A DNA stretch of 7,722 bases from assembly GCA_003694775.1 (NCBI GenBank), contig RFJV01000518.1, positions 1-7,722 of the forward strand, read 5' to 3'. The notes below the pieces were generated by a model. The model saw only the letters and a program-made list of their open reading frames with translations, searched no databases and was not told the origin of the DNA. This stretch comes from Chloroflexota bacterium. GTDB taxonomy: Bacteria > Chloroflexota > Anaerolineae > 4572-78 > J111. Within the stretch, counting starts at the first letter, position 1. Each line of letters begins with the position of its first letter. Shown one piece after another: positions 1 through 6,599 of the stretch. Made by a program: the position numbers and the translations under genes.

Positions 1-78
1 ATATCGCCCTCTCCCCCTCTCGCCCTATTGCAATATCGCAATATCGCATTATCATCCTATCGCATTATCGCAATATTT
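1..78. repeat. Degenerate octamer direct-repeat array, continuing past the left edge
   Basis: From base 7 to 78 the sequence divides into nine consecutive 8-base units without gaps: ccctctcc, ccctctcg, ccctattg, caatatcg, caatatcg, cattatca, tcctatcg, cattatcg, caatattt. Bases 1-6 (atatcg) fit as the tail of a preceding unit, so the array probably extends beyond the window. It occupies the space downstream of ruvX, ending 38 bases before the ruvX stop codon. The unit is unrelated in sequence to the array at 2240-2515 but has the same period. No terminator with a U-tract is visible between ruvX and the array. The period is read directly; any function is unknown. Confidence 0.8.
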
Positions 79-116
79 TCATCCTCGTTGTCGCCCCGCC
101 AGAGACGGTCCAACTT

Positions 117-536
117 CTACTCCTGGCGGTTGCCCTGCATTTTCGCATCCAGGTAGTTCTGCAGAATGACCGCGGCCGCGGCCGCGTCGATGGGCGTTTT
201 TTTGCCGCCGCTCTGGGCCAGAAATGCTTCGGCGTCTGCGGTAGAGTAGCTTTCGTCGAAATATTCGCAGGGAATGGAAAGCTCCGCGCACAGGGCGTCG
301 GCATAGTGCATAATCCACCGGGCCTGCGGGCCGATGGGGTCCGGTCCGCTGAGCGAGTAAGGCAGGCCAATGATGAGCCGGTCGATGCGCAGGTCTTCCA
401 CCAGCCGGCGAATGCGGGCAAAGTCTTCCCGCCGGGATTTGCGGTAGATAACGCTGTGCGGCGCGGCAAAAAAACCGCTTTCACTGACCGCCACCCCGAT
501 GCGGCGCTCGCCGATGTCCAGAGCCATCAGGCGCAT
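117..536 (-). CDS. ruvX: RuvX/YqgF family putative Holliday junction resolvase / pre-16S rRNA nuclease
   Basis: This is a 139-residue protein of normal length for the YqgF/RuvX family, which has an RNase H-like fold. Family members mature the 5' end of 16S rRNA and have also been proposed to resolve recombination junctions in the cytoplasm. The family signatures are present: LDIGERRIGVAVSES at residues 6-20 with acidic D7, IIGLPYSLSG at 55-64 followed by GPQA, FDESYSTADA at 93-102 with E95 (the usual form is DERLTT), and IDAAAAAVILQNYL at 116-129 with D117. D7, E95 and D117 are the expected metal-binding acids. The ATG at 536 is chosen because it gives the canonical N-terminus and has a GGGAG Shine-Dalgarno (543-547) six bases upstream. 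The open frame continues back to 635, but that part overlaps the previous gene and has no family match. The start lies two bases after the previous stop, so translation is probably coupled. No terminator is seen downstream. Confidence 0.93.
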   Translation of the reverse strand: MRLMALDIGERRIGVAVSESGFFAAPHSVIYRKSRREDFARIRRLVEDLRIDRLIIGLPYSLSGPDPIGPQARWIMHYADALCAELSIPCEYFDESYSTADAEAFLAQSGGKKTPIDAAAAAVILQNYLDAKMQGNRQE

Positions 537-538
537 AT

Positions 539-2200
539 TCAGCTCCCGCCGGCGGCAGGCACTGCCGCCGGATTCACCACCACCTCTATCCGCAGAGGCG
601 AGAAGGGCAACCGTCCCACCCATTGGGCGGCCCAATCTGGCTGTAGCTCCACCGCGGGTGTGTCAGCCAGGTCGTAAAGCTGGCTGAGGCGGGCCTGGGC
701 CTCGCCGACGGACAGCCAGCGGATTTCTCTGGCGGCCTGGTGCGGGTCAATCACCGGAACAGCCCGGCCCCGCGCTTCTACCATAAACGTCACCACCCCC
801 TCGGTTACGTCCAGCACTTCGCCGGCGGCAAAATGCAAACCTTCGATGTCCAGCTCGTAGCCGGGCGGAACCTGCTGTTCCAGCGCGGCCAGGGCCAGGC
901 GGTTGGCATTGTACCCCCCGATGACGGTTCCCCGCACCACGGCGTGCATCTCGCCGCTGAAAAAGTCCGACACATCGCCGGCAAACTGGTCAAAGGAGAT
1001 GTCCAGGACAATCACCTGCAGGGTTTCGGGCGGAATAAATTCCTGCTCGCCCAGCGAGTTCTGGAGTTCTTCCAACCCCTGCTGGTAGGTCAACTGCTGG
1101 AGATGGGCGCGCAGGCGCTCTTTGTCTGCCTGCTCCACCACCCGCGCCGGTTCCATTGTACCGCCGGAAAACGGCTCGTCATTGATAACACGGGCCACCA
1201 GGGCCAGGCGCGGGTCGGCAATCCGGTTGACCGTCCCCGCGGCCACGTTGCCCTGCGGCCCCGGCTCCACAGCAATGACGGTGGTGGGGGTAATGGCCCC
1301 TACGCCGGCGGGAATGGTTGCGGTCAGGGTGGTGATGAATTCAATCGGTTCCCCGGCCGAGGTGGTCACGGTGGTGCTGATAGGGATGACCTGCTCCTGC
1401 AGGGTCCGGTTGATGAAAACCACCGTCCCTTCGGCCCGACCGACCGGGGCCAGTTCGGTTTTGACCGTTTCAATCTGGCCGCGCACGTTCAGCTCCACCT
1501 GGTCCACGCGGGCGGGGAAGGAGGCCGTTTCGTAATCGATGGACTTTTCGTTGGGGTCGGCGTGGACCACCAGCTCGGCCTGGACGGGCCGGGGTTGGGG
1601 CGTGACCACCACCACGGCGCGCGGCAAGAGCATCACCGCGGCCAGGGCCAGCGCCGCGGCCAGCACGGCAATCAGCAGGAGGGCCAGCAGTTGCTGGAGA
1701 ATGTCCACCTCGCCTTTGCCGATGACCAGCACAAAACGGGGTTTCTGCCGCCGTTTGCGCCGCCGCGGACGGGCAGGTGCGGTAGTTGGGGCTGGTTCCG
1801 CCGCTGGCGTGTCGTCATCAGCCAGGGTCGGCGGCTCGGTTTTCTCCGCAGGAATTATTTCTGCGGTCTGGCTCACCCAGCCGGCTCGCCGGGCGGCCCG
1901 GATACTGCCGAACACCCGGACTCCGGCTTCCTTCGCATAGTCGCGTACGGTGGGGTGCTGGCTGACGAGAGCCAGCTCTACCGACCGCTTTTTGAGCAGA
2001 CGGGCCAGCAGTTTCATATTGACCAGGCTGTGCAGGGCCTTGTTCTTGTTCGGTACGACCAGCAACAGCCGGGGCGTCACCGTCTGGCCAGGTTCTGCCG
2101 CGGCCCGCGCCTGCTGTATCAACCCCGGCAGAACCAGCTCAATCCGGCTCCGGATGGCAGTAATGTCGTCTGTGATGTCAATTTCCAGAATTTGGCTCAT
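539..2200 (-). CDS. Single-pass membrane protein with baseplate-J-like extracytoplasmic region
   Basis: The 553-residue protein reads in four parts. Residues 1-110 form a soluble alpha/beta domain (LLLVVP at 45-50, VELALVSQHP at 74-83). Residues 112-155 are a linker rich in Pro/Ala/Thr ending in a basic cluster, RPRRRKRRQKPR. Residues 168-193 are one strongly hydrophobic helix. The rest is a beta-rich outer region. The positive charges before the helix favour a cytoplasmic N-terminus. Around residues 255-325 the pattern GTVVFINRT, VIPISTTVTTSAG and GPQGNVAAGTV resembles the baseplate J/gp47 fold of contractile phage tails, and similar membrane-anchored proteins are annotated that way in Chloroflexota. 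No other tail genes are present, so a phage role is unlikely and the function is unknown. The ATG at 2200 is preferred; an in-frame TTG at 2215 inside the repeat tract would add five residues. Neither start has a convincing Shine-Dalgarno. ruvX follows after two bases. Confidence 0.82.
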   Translation of the reverse strand: MSQILEIDITDDITAIRSRIELVLPGLIQQARAAAEPGQTVTPRLLLVVPNKNKALHSLVNMKLLARLLKKRSVELALVSQHPTVRDYAKEAGVRVFGSIRAARRAGWVSQTAEIIPAEKTEPPTLADDDTPAAEPAPTTAPARPRRRKRRQKPRFVLVIGKGEVDILQQLLALLLIAVLAAALALAAVMLLPRAVVVVTPQPRPVQAELVVHADPNEKSIDYETASFPARVDQVELNVRGQIETVKTELAPVGRAEGTVVFINRTLQEQVIPISTTVTTSAGEPIEFITTLTATIPAGVGAITPTTVIAVEPGPQGNVAAGTVNRIADPRLALVARVINDEPFSGGTMEPARVVEQADKERLRAHLQQLTYQQGLEELQNSLGEQEFIPPETLQVIVLDISFDQFAGDVSDFFSGEMHAVVRGTVIGGYNANRLALAALEQQVPPGYELDIEGLHFAAGEVLDVTEGVVTFMVEARGRAVPVIDPHQAAREIRWLSVGEAQARLSQLYDLADTPAVELQPDWAAQWVGRLPFSPLRIEVVVNPAAVPAAGGS

Positions 2201-2239
2201 AGATTCAATTTTCAATTATCAATTATCAATTTTCAATTG
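2201..2239. repeat. A/T-rich heptamer tract abutting the start codon of the baseplate-J-like gene
   Basis: The tract holds five consecutive caatt-based heptamers between 2206 and 2240: caatttt, caattat, caattat, caatttt, caattgg. It joins the octamer array without a break at 2239/2240 and stops about five bases from the ATG at 2200. On the minus strand it supplies the whole immediate upstream region of that gene, including the in-frame TTG at 2215. Its low GC contrasts sharply with the flanking genes. It contains promoter-like pieces (TTGAAA, GATAAT), but these come from the repeat itself. Confidence 0.8.
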
Positions 2240-2515
2240 GCTCATTGGCTCATTGGCTCATTGACCATTGGCTCATTGGCTCATTGACCCATTGGCCCAT
2301 TGGCTCATTGACCCATTGGCCCATTGGCTCGTTGGCTCGTTGGCTCATTGGCTCATTGACCCATTGGCCCATTGGCTCGTTGGCTCATTGGCTCATTGGC
2401 TCGTTGGCTCATTGACCATTGGCTCATTGGCTCATTGGCCCATTGGCTCGTTGGCTCATTGGCTCGTTGGCTCATTGACCATTGGCTCATTGGCTCATTG
2501 AATCATTGACAATTG
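2240..2515. repeat. Octamer tandem array (consensus gctcattg), about 35 units
   Basis: From 2240 to 2500 there are 33 consecutive units without any interruption: gctcattg 17 times, gctcgttg 6, gcccattg 4, acccattg 3, and the 7-base accattg 3. Two decayed units, aatcattg and acaattg, follow to 2515. Every unit ends in TTG, and almost all ends are CATTG or CGTTG. The array fills most of the 332-base gap between the FtsA-like gene and the baseplate-J-like gene, where I see no other gene. The plus strand reads open as an 8-residue repeat (AHWLIDPL type), which follows from period 8 with few stops and is not coding evidence. It compares in style with the short tandemly repeated repetitive sequences of cyanobacteria. 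It is not CRISPR, because there are no spacers. Confidence 0.95.
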
Positions 2516-2532
2516 AATCATACCTATCTTCG

Positions 2533-3732
2533 CTAATCCGGCAAACCGGCGGTCAGGCACAGGGCGGGCAGGAAAAGGGTGTAGTCCAGGCCATCGGTCA
2601 GGTCCTGGATGTTGGGCAGAACGCCGGGGCCAAGATGGGCCACATCGGGCGCGGCGTCAAAGGGGGCGGTGCTGGCCCGGAGCAGAACATCCAGACCGGG
2701 CAGTAAACTGCCGCCGCCGGTCAGGAAAATCTTGCGCGGCAAGGGGCGGTCGTAAATATCATTCTGGGCCGCCACCCGCGCCGACATTGCCTGCAGGGTG
2801 TCGAGCAAAGCCGTGTACCAGCGCCGCCGCGCCTCGGCCAGCAGACGGTCTACCGCCCACGTCTCCTCCGCCGAAAGGCCGCCGGCGGCATAGGCCCGCT
2901 TCAGCCCTTCGGCATCTTCTGCCGGCATATCCAGGGCCTGGGCCAGGGCGTGGGTAAAAAACCGCCCGCCAAACGGAATGCGGTCTGCCGCCACCAGACC
3001 GTTGCTCCGTATCAGATAAATTTCGGTCTCTCCCAGCCCAATGTCCAGCAGAACGGCCTCCTCTTCCGGCGAAGCAACGGCCAGTGCCTGCGGGGCGGTG
3101 ATGATGTTGTCTACCGCCACCTCCAGCCGGTTTGCCAGCACGTTCAGTGCCCGGAGCGCCGCGGCCAGCCCTGCCGCGCCAAACACCGACAGGCACAGCT
3201 CCTCTCCCAGCAAACCTTCCGGGCCGACCACCAGCCGGCGGTCCAGGAACAGCCCGGCCTCGGAAACGGCCAGCGGTTGCCACTGCCTGCTGTCGGCGGG
3301 CTGGTCTGCCAGCCCGCGGCGCACCAGCCGCTCGGCCCGGCTGTGGAGCGCCCGCACCTCTCCCGCCGAAACACCCTTTTGGGGATGGGCGCGGGTCTGG
3401 CGGACGGTAAACAGCCGGCCCAGGGTAGCCCGTCCGGGCAGAGAAAAAATCACGTCATCGGGCACCACCTTTCGCCCGATGAAGTGCTCCGTGCTGTCCT
3501 CGGCCTGAATCAGGGCCGCGTTGACCGGCCCGTAGGTGGCGTCGGCTTCCAGCCGGCCCCCGGCGATGTCCCGTCCGCCGGTATTTGCCAGGCCGTAGCC
3601 CACCACCTGCACCGCGGCCTGTCCCGGGACGGCCAGCACCACCACTGCTTTGACGGTATCGCGGCCAATATCCACCAGGCTGTAGGCGGTCGGCTTCTGG
3701 GGCGTTTGTCGAAAATGGTGCAGAAATTTCAT
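2533..3732 (-). CDS. FtsA/PilM-like actin-fold ATPase
   Basis: The 399-residue protein has the actin/Hsp70-fold nucleotide pocket. Phosphate-1 is SLVDIGRDTVKAVVV at residues 18-32 (D21), phosphate-2 is LLDIGLGETEIYL at 228-240 (D230), and the adenosine motif is IFLTGGGSLLPGL at 335-347. Between phosphate-1 and phosphate-2, an insertion around 85-190 fits the SHS2/1C domain of FtsA and PilM. FtsA tethers FtsZ to the membrane; PilM is the cytoplasmic ATPase-fold partner of PilN in type IV pili. Length lies between these families. The C-terminus (LFLPALCLTAGLPD) lacks the basic amphipathic helix typical of FtsA, and no ftsZ or pil genes adjoin, so the subfamily is left open. The ATG at 3732 has AGGA at 3737-3740, four bases upstream. 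The gene lies just beyond the alaS terminator and no separate promoter was found, so expression may depend on read-through. Confidence 0.83.
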   Translation of the reverse strand: MKFLHHFRQTPQKPTAYSLVDIGRDTVKAVVVLAVPGQAAVQVVGYGLANTGGRDIAGGRLEADATYGPVNAALIQAEDSTEHFIGRKVVPDDVIFSLPGRATLGRLFTVRQTRAHPQKGVSAGEVRALHSRAERLVRRGLADQPADSRQWQPLAVSEAGLFLDRRLVVGPEGLLGEELCLSVFGAAGLAAALRALNVLANRLEVAVDNIITAPQALAVASPEEEAVLLDIGLGETEIYLIRSNGLVAADRIPFGGRFFTHALAQALDMPAEDAEGLKRAYAAGGLSAEETWAVDRLLAEARRRWYTALLDTLQAMSARVAAQNDIYDRPLPRKIFLTGGGSLLPGLDVLLRASTAPFDAAPDVAHLGPGVLPNIQDLTDGLDYTLFLPALCLTAGLPD

Positions 3733-3743
3733 TTGGTCCTGCC

Positions 3744-3779
3744 AATAAAAAAGGGCGACCCGCCGCCGGGCGTCGCCCT
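3744..3779 (-). terminator. Intrinsic terminator of alaS
   Basis: On the minus strand an 8-base outer stem (AGGGCGAC pairing with GTCGCCCT, ends at 3752 and 3779) encloses a GC-rich inner hairpin, and the RNA then runs into TTTTTTATT (3744-3752). The stem starts 28 bases after the alaS stop. The U-tract ends only about three bases before the AGGA ribosome binding site of the FtsA-like gene. In this orientation it ends alaS transcription or limits read-through into the next gene. Confidence 0.88.
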
Positions 3780-3807
3780 GAACCCTTGCCTTGCCGGAAG
3801 GAATCTA

Positions 3808-6525
3808 TCAGACCAGCGCCTCGGCGACCAGTCCGTCCACTGAGGCCAGAGCCTCGTCCAGCCGGGAGGCGTCGCGACCGCCGGCCTGGGCCATAGTTGG
3901 TTTGCCGCCGCCACCCCCGCCAACAACCTGAGCCACAGCTTTGACCAGTTTACCGGCGTGCAGACCTTTTTTCACCAGGTCTTCGGTGACGGTGGCAATG
4001 ATGAGCGGCTTCTGGTTGACCACCGCGGCCAGCACCACCACGCAGGAGCCGAGCCGGTCGCGGAACCAGTCGCTCATTTCCCGGAGCATGGCCGCGTCGG
4101 GCGCGTCGACCTTGAGGGCAACCACCTGAACGCCCTTCACCGTATGGGCCTGGGCCAGCAGGCTTTCGAACGCGGCCCGGGCCGCTTTGCGCTGAAGGGC
4201 CTTGATTTGCCGTTCCTTCTCCTGAAGCTGGTCGACCAGCGCGGCCACCCGCTGAGGCGTTTCTTCCGGACGGACACCCAGGGCCGCGGCGGTTTGCTCC
4301 AGCGCGGCCATTCGCTGGCGCACCAGGGCCTGGGCGGCCCGTCCGGTTACCGCCTCGATGCGCCGCACGCCGGCCGCGGCACTGCCCTCACTGATGATGT
4401 GCAGGGCGCCAATCTGCGCCGTCCGGTTGACGTGCGTCCCGCCGCACAGTTCCCGGCTGTAGTAGCTCCCCTCCGGCCCAATCTGGATGACGCGCACCAC
4501 ATCGCCGTATTTTTCGCCAAAGAGGGCCATAATTTCGCCCTTGCTGATGGGGTCTTTCAGCTCATCGTACCGTTTGAAGACCGGCGTAACCGGGTAATCG
4601 GCCAGAATGGCTTCGTTGACGGCCCGTTCAATATCTGCCAGTTCTTCCGGGCTGACCATCTGGGGATGGCTGAAGTCGAACCGGAGGCGGTCCGGGGCCA
4701 CCAGGGAGCCGGCCTGAGCCACGTGATTGCCTAGCCGCCGGCGCAGTTCCCGGTGGAGCAGGTGGGTGGCGGTGTGGTTGCGCATAATGTCCCAGCGCCG
4801 GTCGCGGTCTACCAGGGCGCGGGCCGGGTGGCCCACGGCCGCAGTGCCGCGGGTCATCAGACCGCGGTGCACCACCAGCCCGCTGACCGGCTGGTGCACA
4901 TGGTCGACCTGCATCGCCCAGCCGCCATCCGGGGCGGCAATCTGGCCGGTATCGCTCACCTGACCGCCGGCCTCCACGTAAAAGCAGGTATCGGCCAGCA
5001 CCATTTCTACCAGTTCTCCCTCGCTGGCGGATTGGACCGCCTGCCCATCGCGCAGAATAGCGACGACGCGGCTGTCCATTTCTGTGCCGGCGTACGGGTT
5101 GTGGTTGACGCCCTGGGCCGGCAGGTCGCCGGTTTCCTTGAGCCGGTCGAACAGGTCGGCGTACACCTGGAGCTGGTCCACGGCAATTTCACCGATTTTG
5201 TCGCCACCGGAAATTTCGGTGTGGCGTTTGAAGGCCTGCTCGTAACCGGCCTCGTCGATGCTAAAGCCGTACTCCTCCGCGGCGATGATGCGGGTCAGGT
5301 CTTTGGGGAAGCCGTAGGTGGCGTAGAGCTTAAAGACTTCGTCGCCGGGGATTTGATTTTTACCCTGTGCCTTGAGCCTGTCTACCAGTTCGGCAATCAG
5401 CTCCAGGCCGTTGGTAAAGGTGCGCAGGAAGCGTTCCTCTTCCTGGGTAATCACGTTGAGGATGAACTGGCGGCGGGCGTTGAGTTCAATGTAATGCCCG
5501 CCCATTTCGTCGATGACTTTATCGGCCACCTTTGCCAGGAAGGGGCCGTCGAAGCCGGCCATGCGGCCGTAGCGGGCGGCCCGGCGCAGGATGAGCCGGA
5601 GGACGGAGGCCCGGCCTTCGTTGCCGGGCAGAACGCCGTCGCCAATCATAAAGGTGATGGCCCGGCTGTGGTCGGCGATGACGCGGTAGGCGACCTGGTG
5701 CTTCTGCGCTTCGGCGTCGGAGTGGCCCAGCAGTTCCTGGATGCGGGCCAGGATGGGGGTAAAGAGGTCGGTATCGTAGTTGGCCCGCTTGTTCTGGATG
5801 ATGGAGACAATCCGCTCCAGGCCCATACCGGTGTCGATGCCGGGTTTGGGCAGGGGAGTGCGGGTTCCATCGGGGGCCTGGTTGAACTGCATGAAAACCA
5901 GGTTCCATACCTCCAGCCAGCGTTCACAGCCGTTGTCCAGCTCTACGGAGCAGTTGGGGTCGCCGCAGGTGCAGAATTCTTCGCCCCAGTCGTAGTGCAG
6001 TTCCGAGGTGGGGCCGCAAGGGCCAACATCGGCCATTTGCCAGAAGTTGGTGGCGTCGCCCATCCGGTACACGAGGCTGGGGTCGACGCCCATTTCTTTG
6101 GTCCAGATGTCGTAGGCTTCGTCGTCGTCTTTGTGCACGGTAAAACGGAGACGTGCCGGGTCCAGGCCGTACACTTCGGTCAGACATTCGTAGGCAAAGC
6201 GAATGGCCTCTCGCTTGAAATAGTCGCCAAAGGAAAAGTTGCCCAGCATTTCAAAGAAGGTGTGGTGGCGGGGGGATGGCCCCACGTTTTCCAGGTCGTT
6301 GTGTTTGCCGGAGACGCGCATGCACTTCTGCACGGTGGCGGCGCGGGTATAGGGCCGTTTTTCCAGCCCCAGAAAGGTATCCTTGAACTGCACCATACCG
6401 GCGTTGGTAAACAGGAGGGTAGGGTCGTCCGCCGGAACGAGGGACGAGCTGGGAACGATGGTGTGTCCGTTTTTGGCAAAATAGTCCAGAAAAGCCTGCC
6501 GGATTTCGGCGCTGGTCATAGTCAT
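3808..6525 (-). CDS. alaS: Alanyl-tRNA synthetase
   Basis: This class II synthetase charges tRNA-Ala with alanine in the cytoplasm and clears misacylated Ser/Gly-tRNA-Ala. The 905 residues are slightly longer than the 876 of E. coli and all domains are present. The N-terminal catalytic core includes FTNAGMVQFKDTFLG at 39-53, RHHTFFEMLGNFSFGDYFK at 86-104, WNLVFMQFNQ at 207-216 and motif 3 GMGLERI at 233-239. A helical tRNA-recognition region carries LYATYGFPKDLT at 400-411. The editing domain has zinc ligands HTATH (H584, H588) and CGGTH (C694, H698). A coiled coil spans about 735-785. The C-terminal C-Ala domain has the glycine-rich run GGGGGGKPTMAQAGG near 869-883. Cysteines 185, 187, 192 and 200 sit in a short segment of the catalytic domain. 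The ATG at 6525 has AGAGG nine bases upstream (6535-6539); an alternative ATG lies two codons in. The leader is about 26 bases, too short for a T-box. Confidence 0.98.
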   Translation of the reverse strand: MTMTSAEIRQAFLDYFAKNGHTIVPSSSLVPADDPTLLFTNAGMVQFKDTFLGLEKRPYTRAATVQKCMRVSGKHNDLENVGPSPRHHTFFEMLGNFSFGDYFKREAIRFAYECLTEVYGLDPARLRFTVHKDDDEAYDIWTKEMGVDPSLVYRMGDATNFWQMADVGPCGPTSELHYDWGEEFCTCGDPNCSVELDNGCERWLEVWNLVFMQFNQAPDGTRTPLPKPGIDTGMGLERIVSIIQNKRANYDTDLFTPILARIQELLGHSDAEAQKHQVAYRVIADHSRAITFMIGDGVLPGNEGRASVLRLILRRAARYGRMAGFDGPFLAKVADKVIDEMGGHYIELNARRQFILNVITQEEERFLRTFTNGLELIAELVDRLKAQGKNQIPGDEVFKLYATYGFPKDLTRIIAAEEYGFSIDEAGYEQAFKRHTEISGGDKIGEIAVDQLQVYADLFDRLKETGDLPAQGVNHNPYAGTEMDSRVVAILRDGQAVQSASEGELVEMVLADTCFYVEAGGQVSDTGQIAAPDGGWAMQVDHVHQPVSGLVVHRGLMTRGTAAVGHPARALVDRDRRWDIMRNHTATHLLHRELRRRLGNHVAQAGSLVAPDRLRFDFSHPQMVSPEELADIERAVNEAILADYPVTPVFKRYDELKDPISKGEIMALFGEKYGDVVRVIQIGPEGSYYSRELCGGTHVNRTAQIGALHIISEGSAAAGVRRIEAVTGRAAQALVRQRMAALEQTAAALGVRPEETPQRVAALVDQLQEKERQIKALQRKAARAAFESLLAQAHTVKGVQVVALKVDAPDAAMLREMSDWFRDRLGSCVVVLAAVVNQKPLIIATVTEDLVKKGLHAGKLVKAVAQVVGGGGGGKPTMAQAGGRDASRLDEALASVDGLVAEALV

Positions 6526-6558
6526 CTCAATAAACCTCTGTGCGTGATGAGATAGACC

Positions 6559-6587
6559 ATTCTAATCTAAATGGAGGGGGATGTCAA
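6559..6587 (-). promoter_or_regulatory. Sigma-70-type promoter of alaS
   Basis: On the minus strand there is an exact TTGACA at 6587-6582, a 17-base spacer and TAGAAT at 6564-6559, which matches TATAAT at five of six positions. Transcription would start near 6552, leaving a leader of about 26 bases before the alaS ATG with the AGAGG ribosome binding site inside it. The -35 box lies 13 bases beyond the stop of the upstream small membrane protein gene. No terminator separates the two, so read-through from upstream is also possible. Confidence 0.82.
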
Positions 6588-6599
6588 AGACGGGGCCGG

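Noticed and set aside
96..129. A 7-base inverted repeat (ccgccag / ctggcgg) at the end of ruvX as a terminator
   Set aside because: The loop is 20 bases, part of the stem lies inside the coding region, and no U-tract follows on the minus strand.
168..187. Alternating gcggcc-rich stretch as a special DNA element
   Set aside because: It is explained by a run of alanine codons in the conserved C-terminal helix of RuvX (residues 118-122).
537..635. A 33-residue N-terminal extension of RuvX
   Set aside because: It overlaps the end of the upstream gene and precedes the canonical MRLMALDIG start, which has its own well-spaced GGGAG.
740..2287. A 515-codon open frame on the plus strand
   Set aside because: It is antisense to the baseplate-J-like gene, has a His/Gly/Gln-rich composition typical of shadow frames, and its end runs into the octamer repeats.
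2268..2501. A 77-codon plus-strand frame with an 8-residue repeat
   Set aside because: The repeat peptide is the direct result of an 8-base unit read in three frames. It begins with TTG, has no ribosome binding site and contains only array sequence.
2201..2515. A CRISPR array
   Set aside because: The units are 7-8 bases and contiguous, there are no unique spacers, and no cas genes are present.
4753..6555. A 600-codon open frame on the plus strand
   Set aside because: It is fully antisense to alaS, whose family motifs are unmistakable. Long antisense frames are expected in GC-rich coding DNA, and the translation shows no recognisable domain.
6526..6599. A T-box or other riboswitch leader for alaS
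   Set aside because: The predicted leader from the promoter is only about 26 bases, with no space for a specifier stem or antiterminator.
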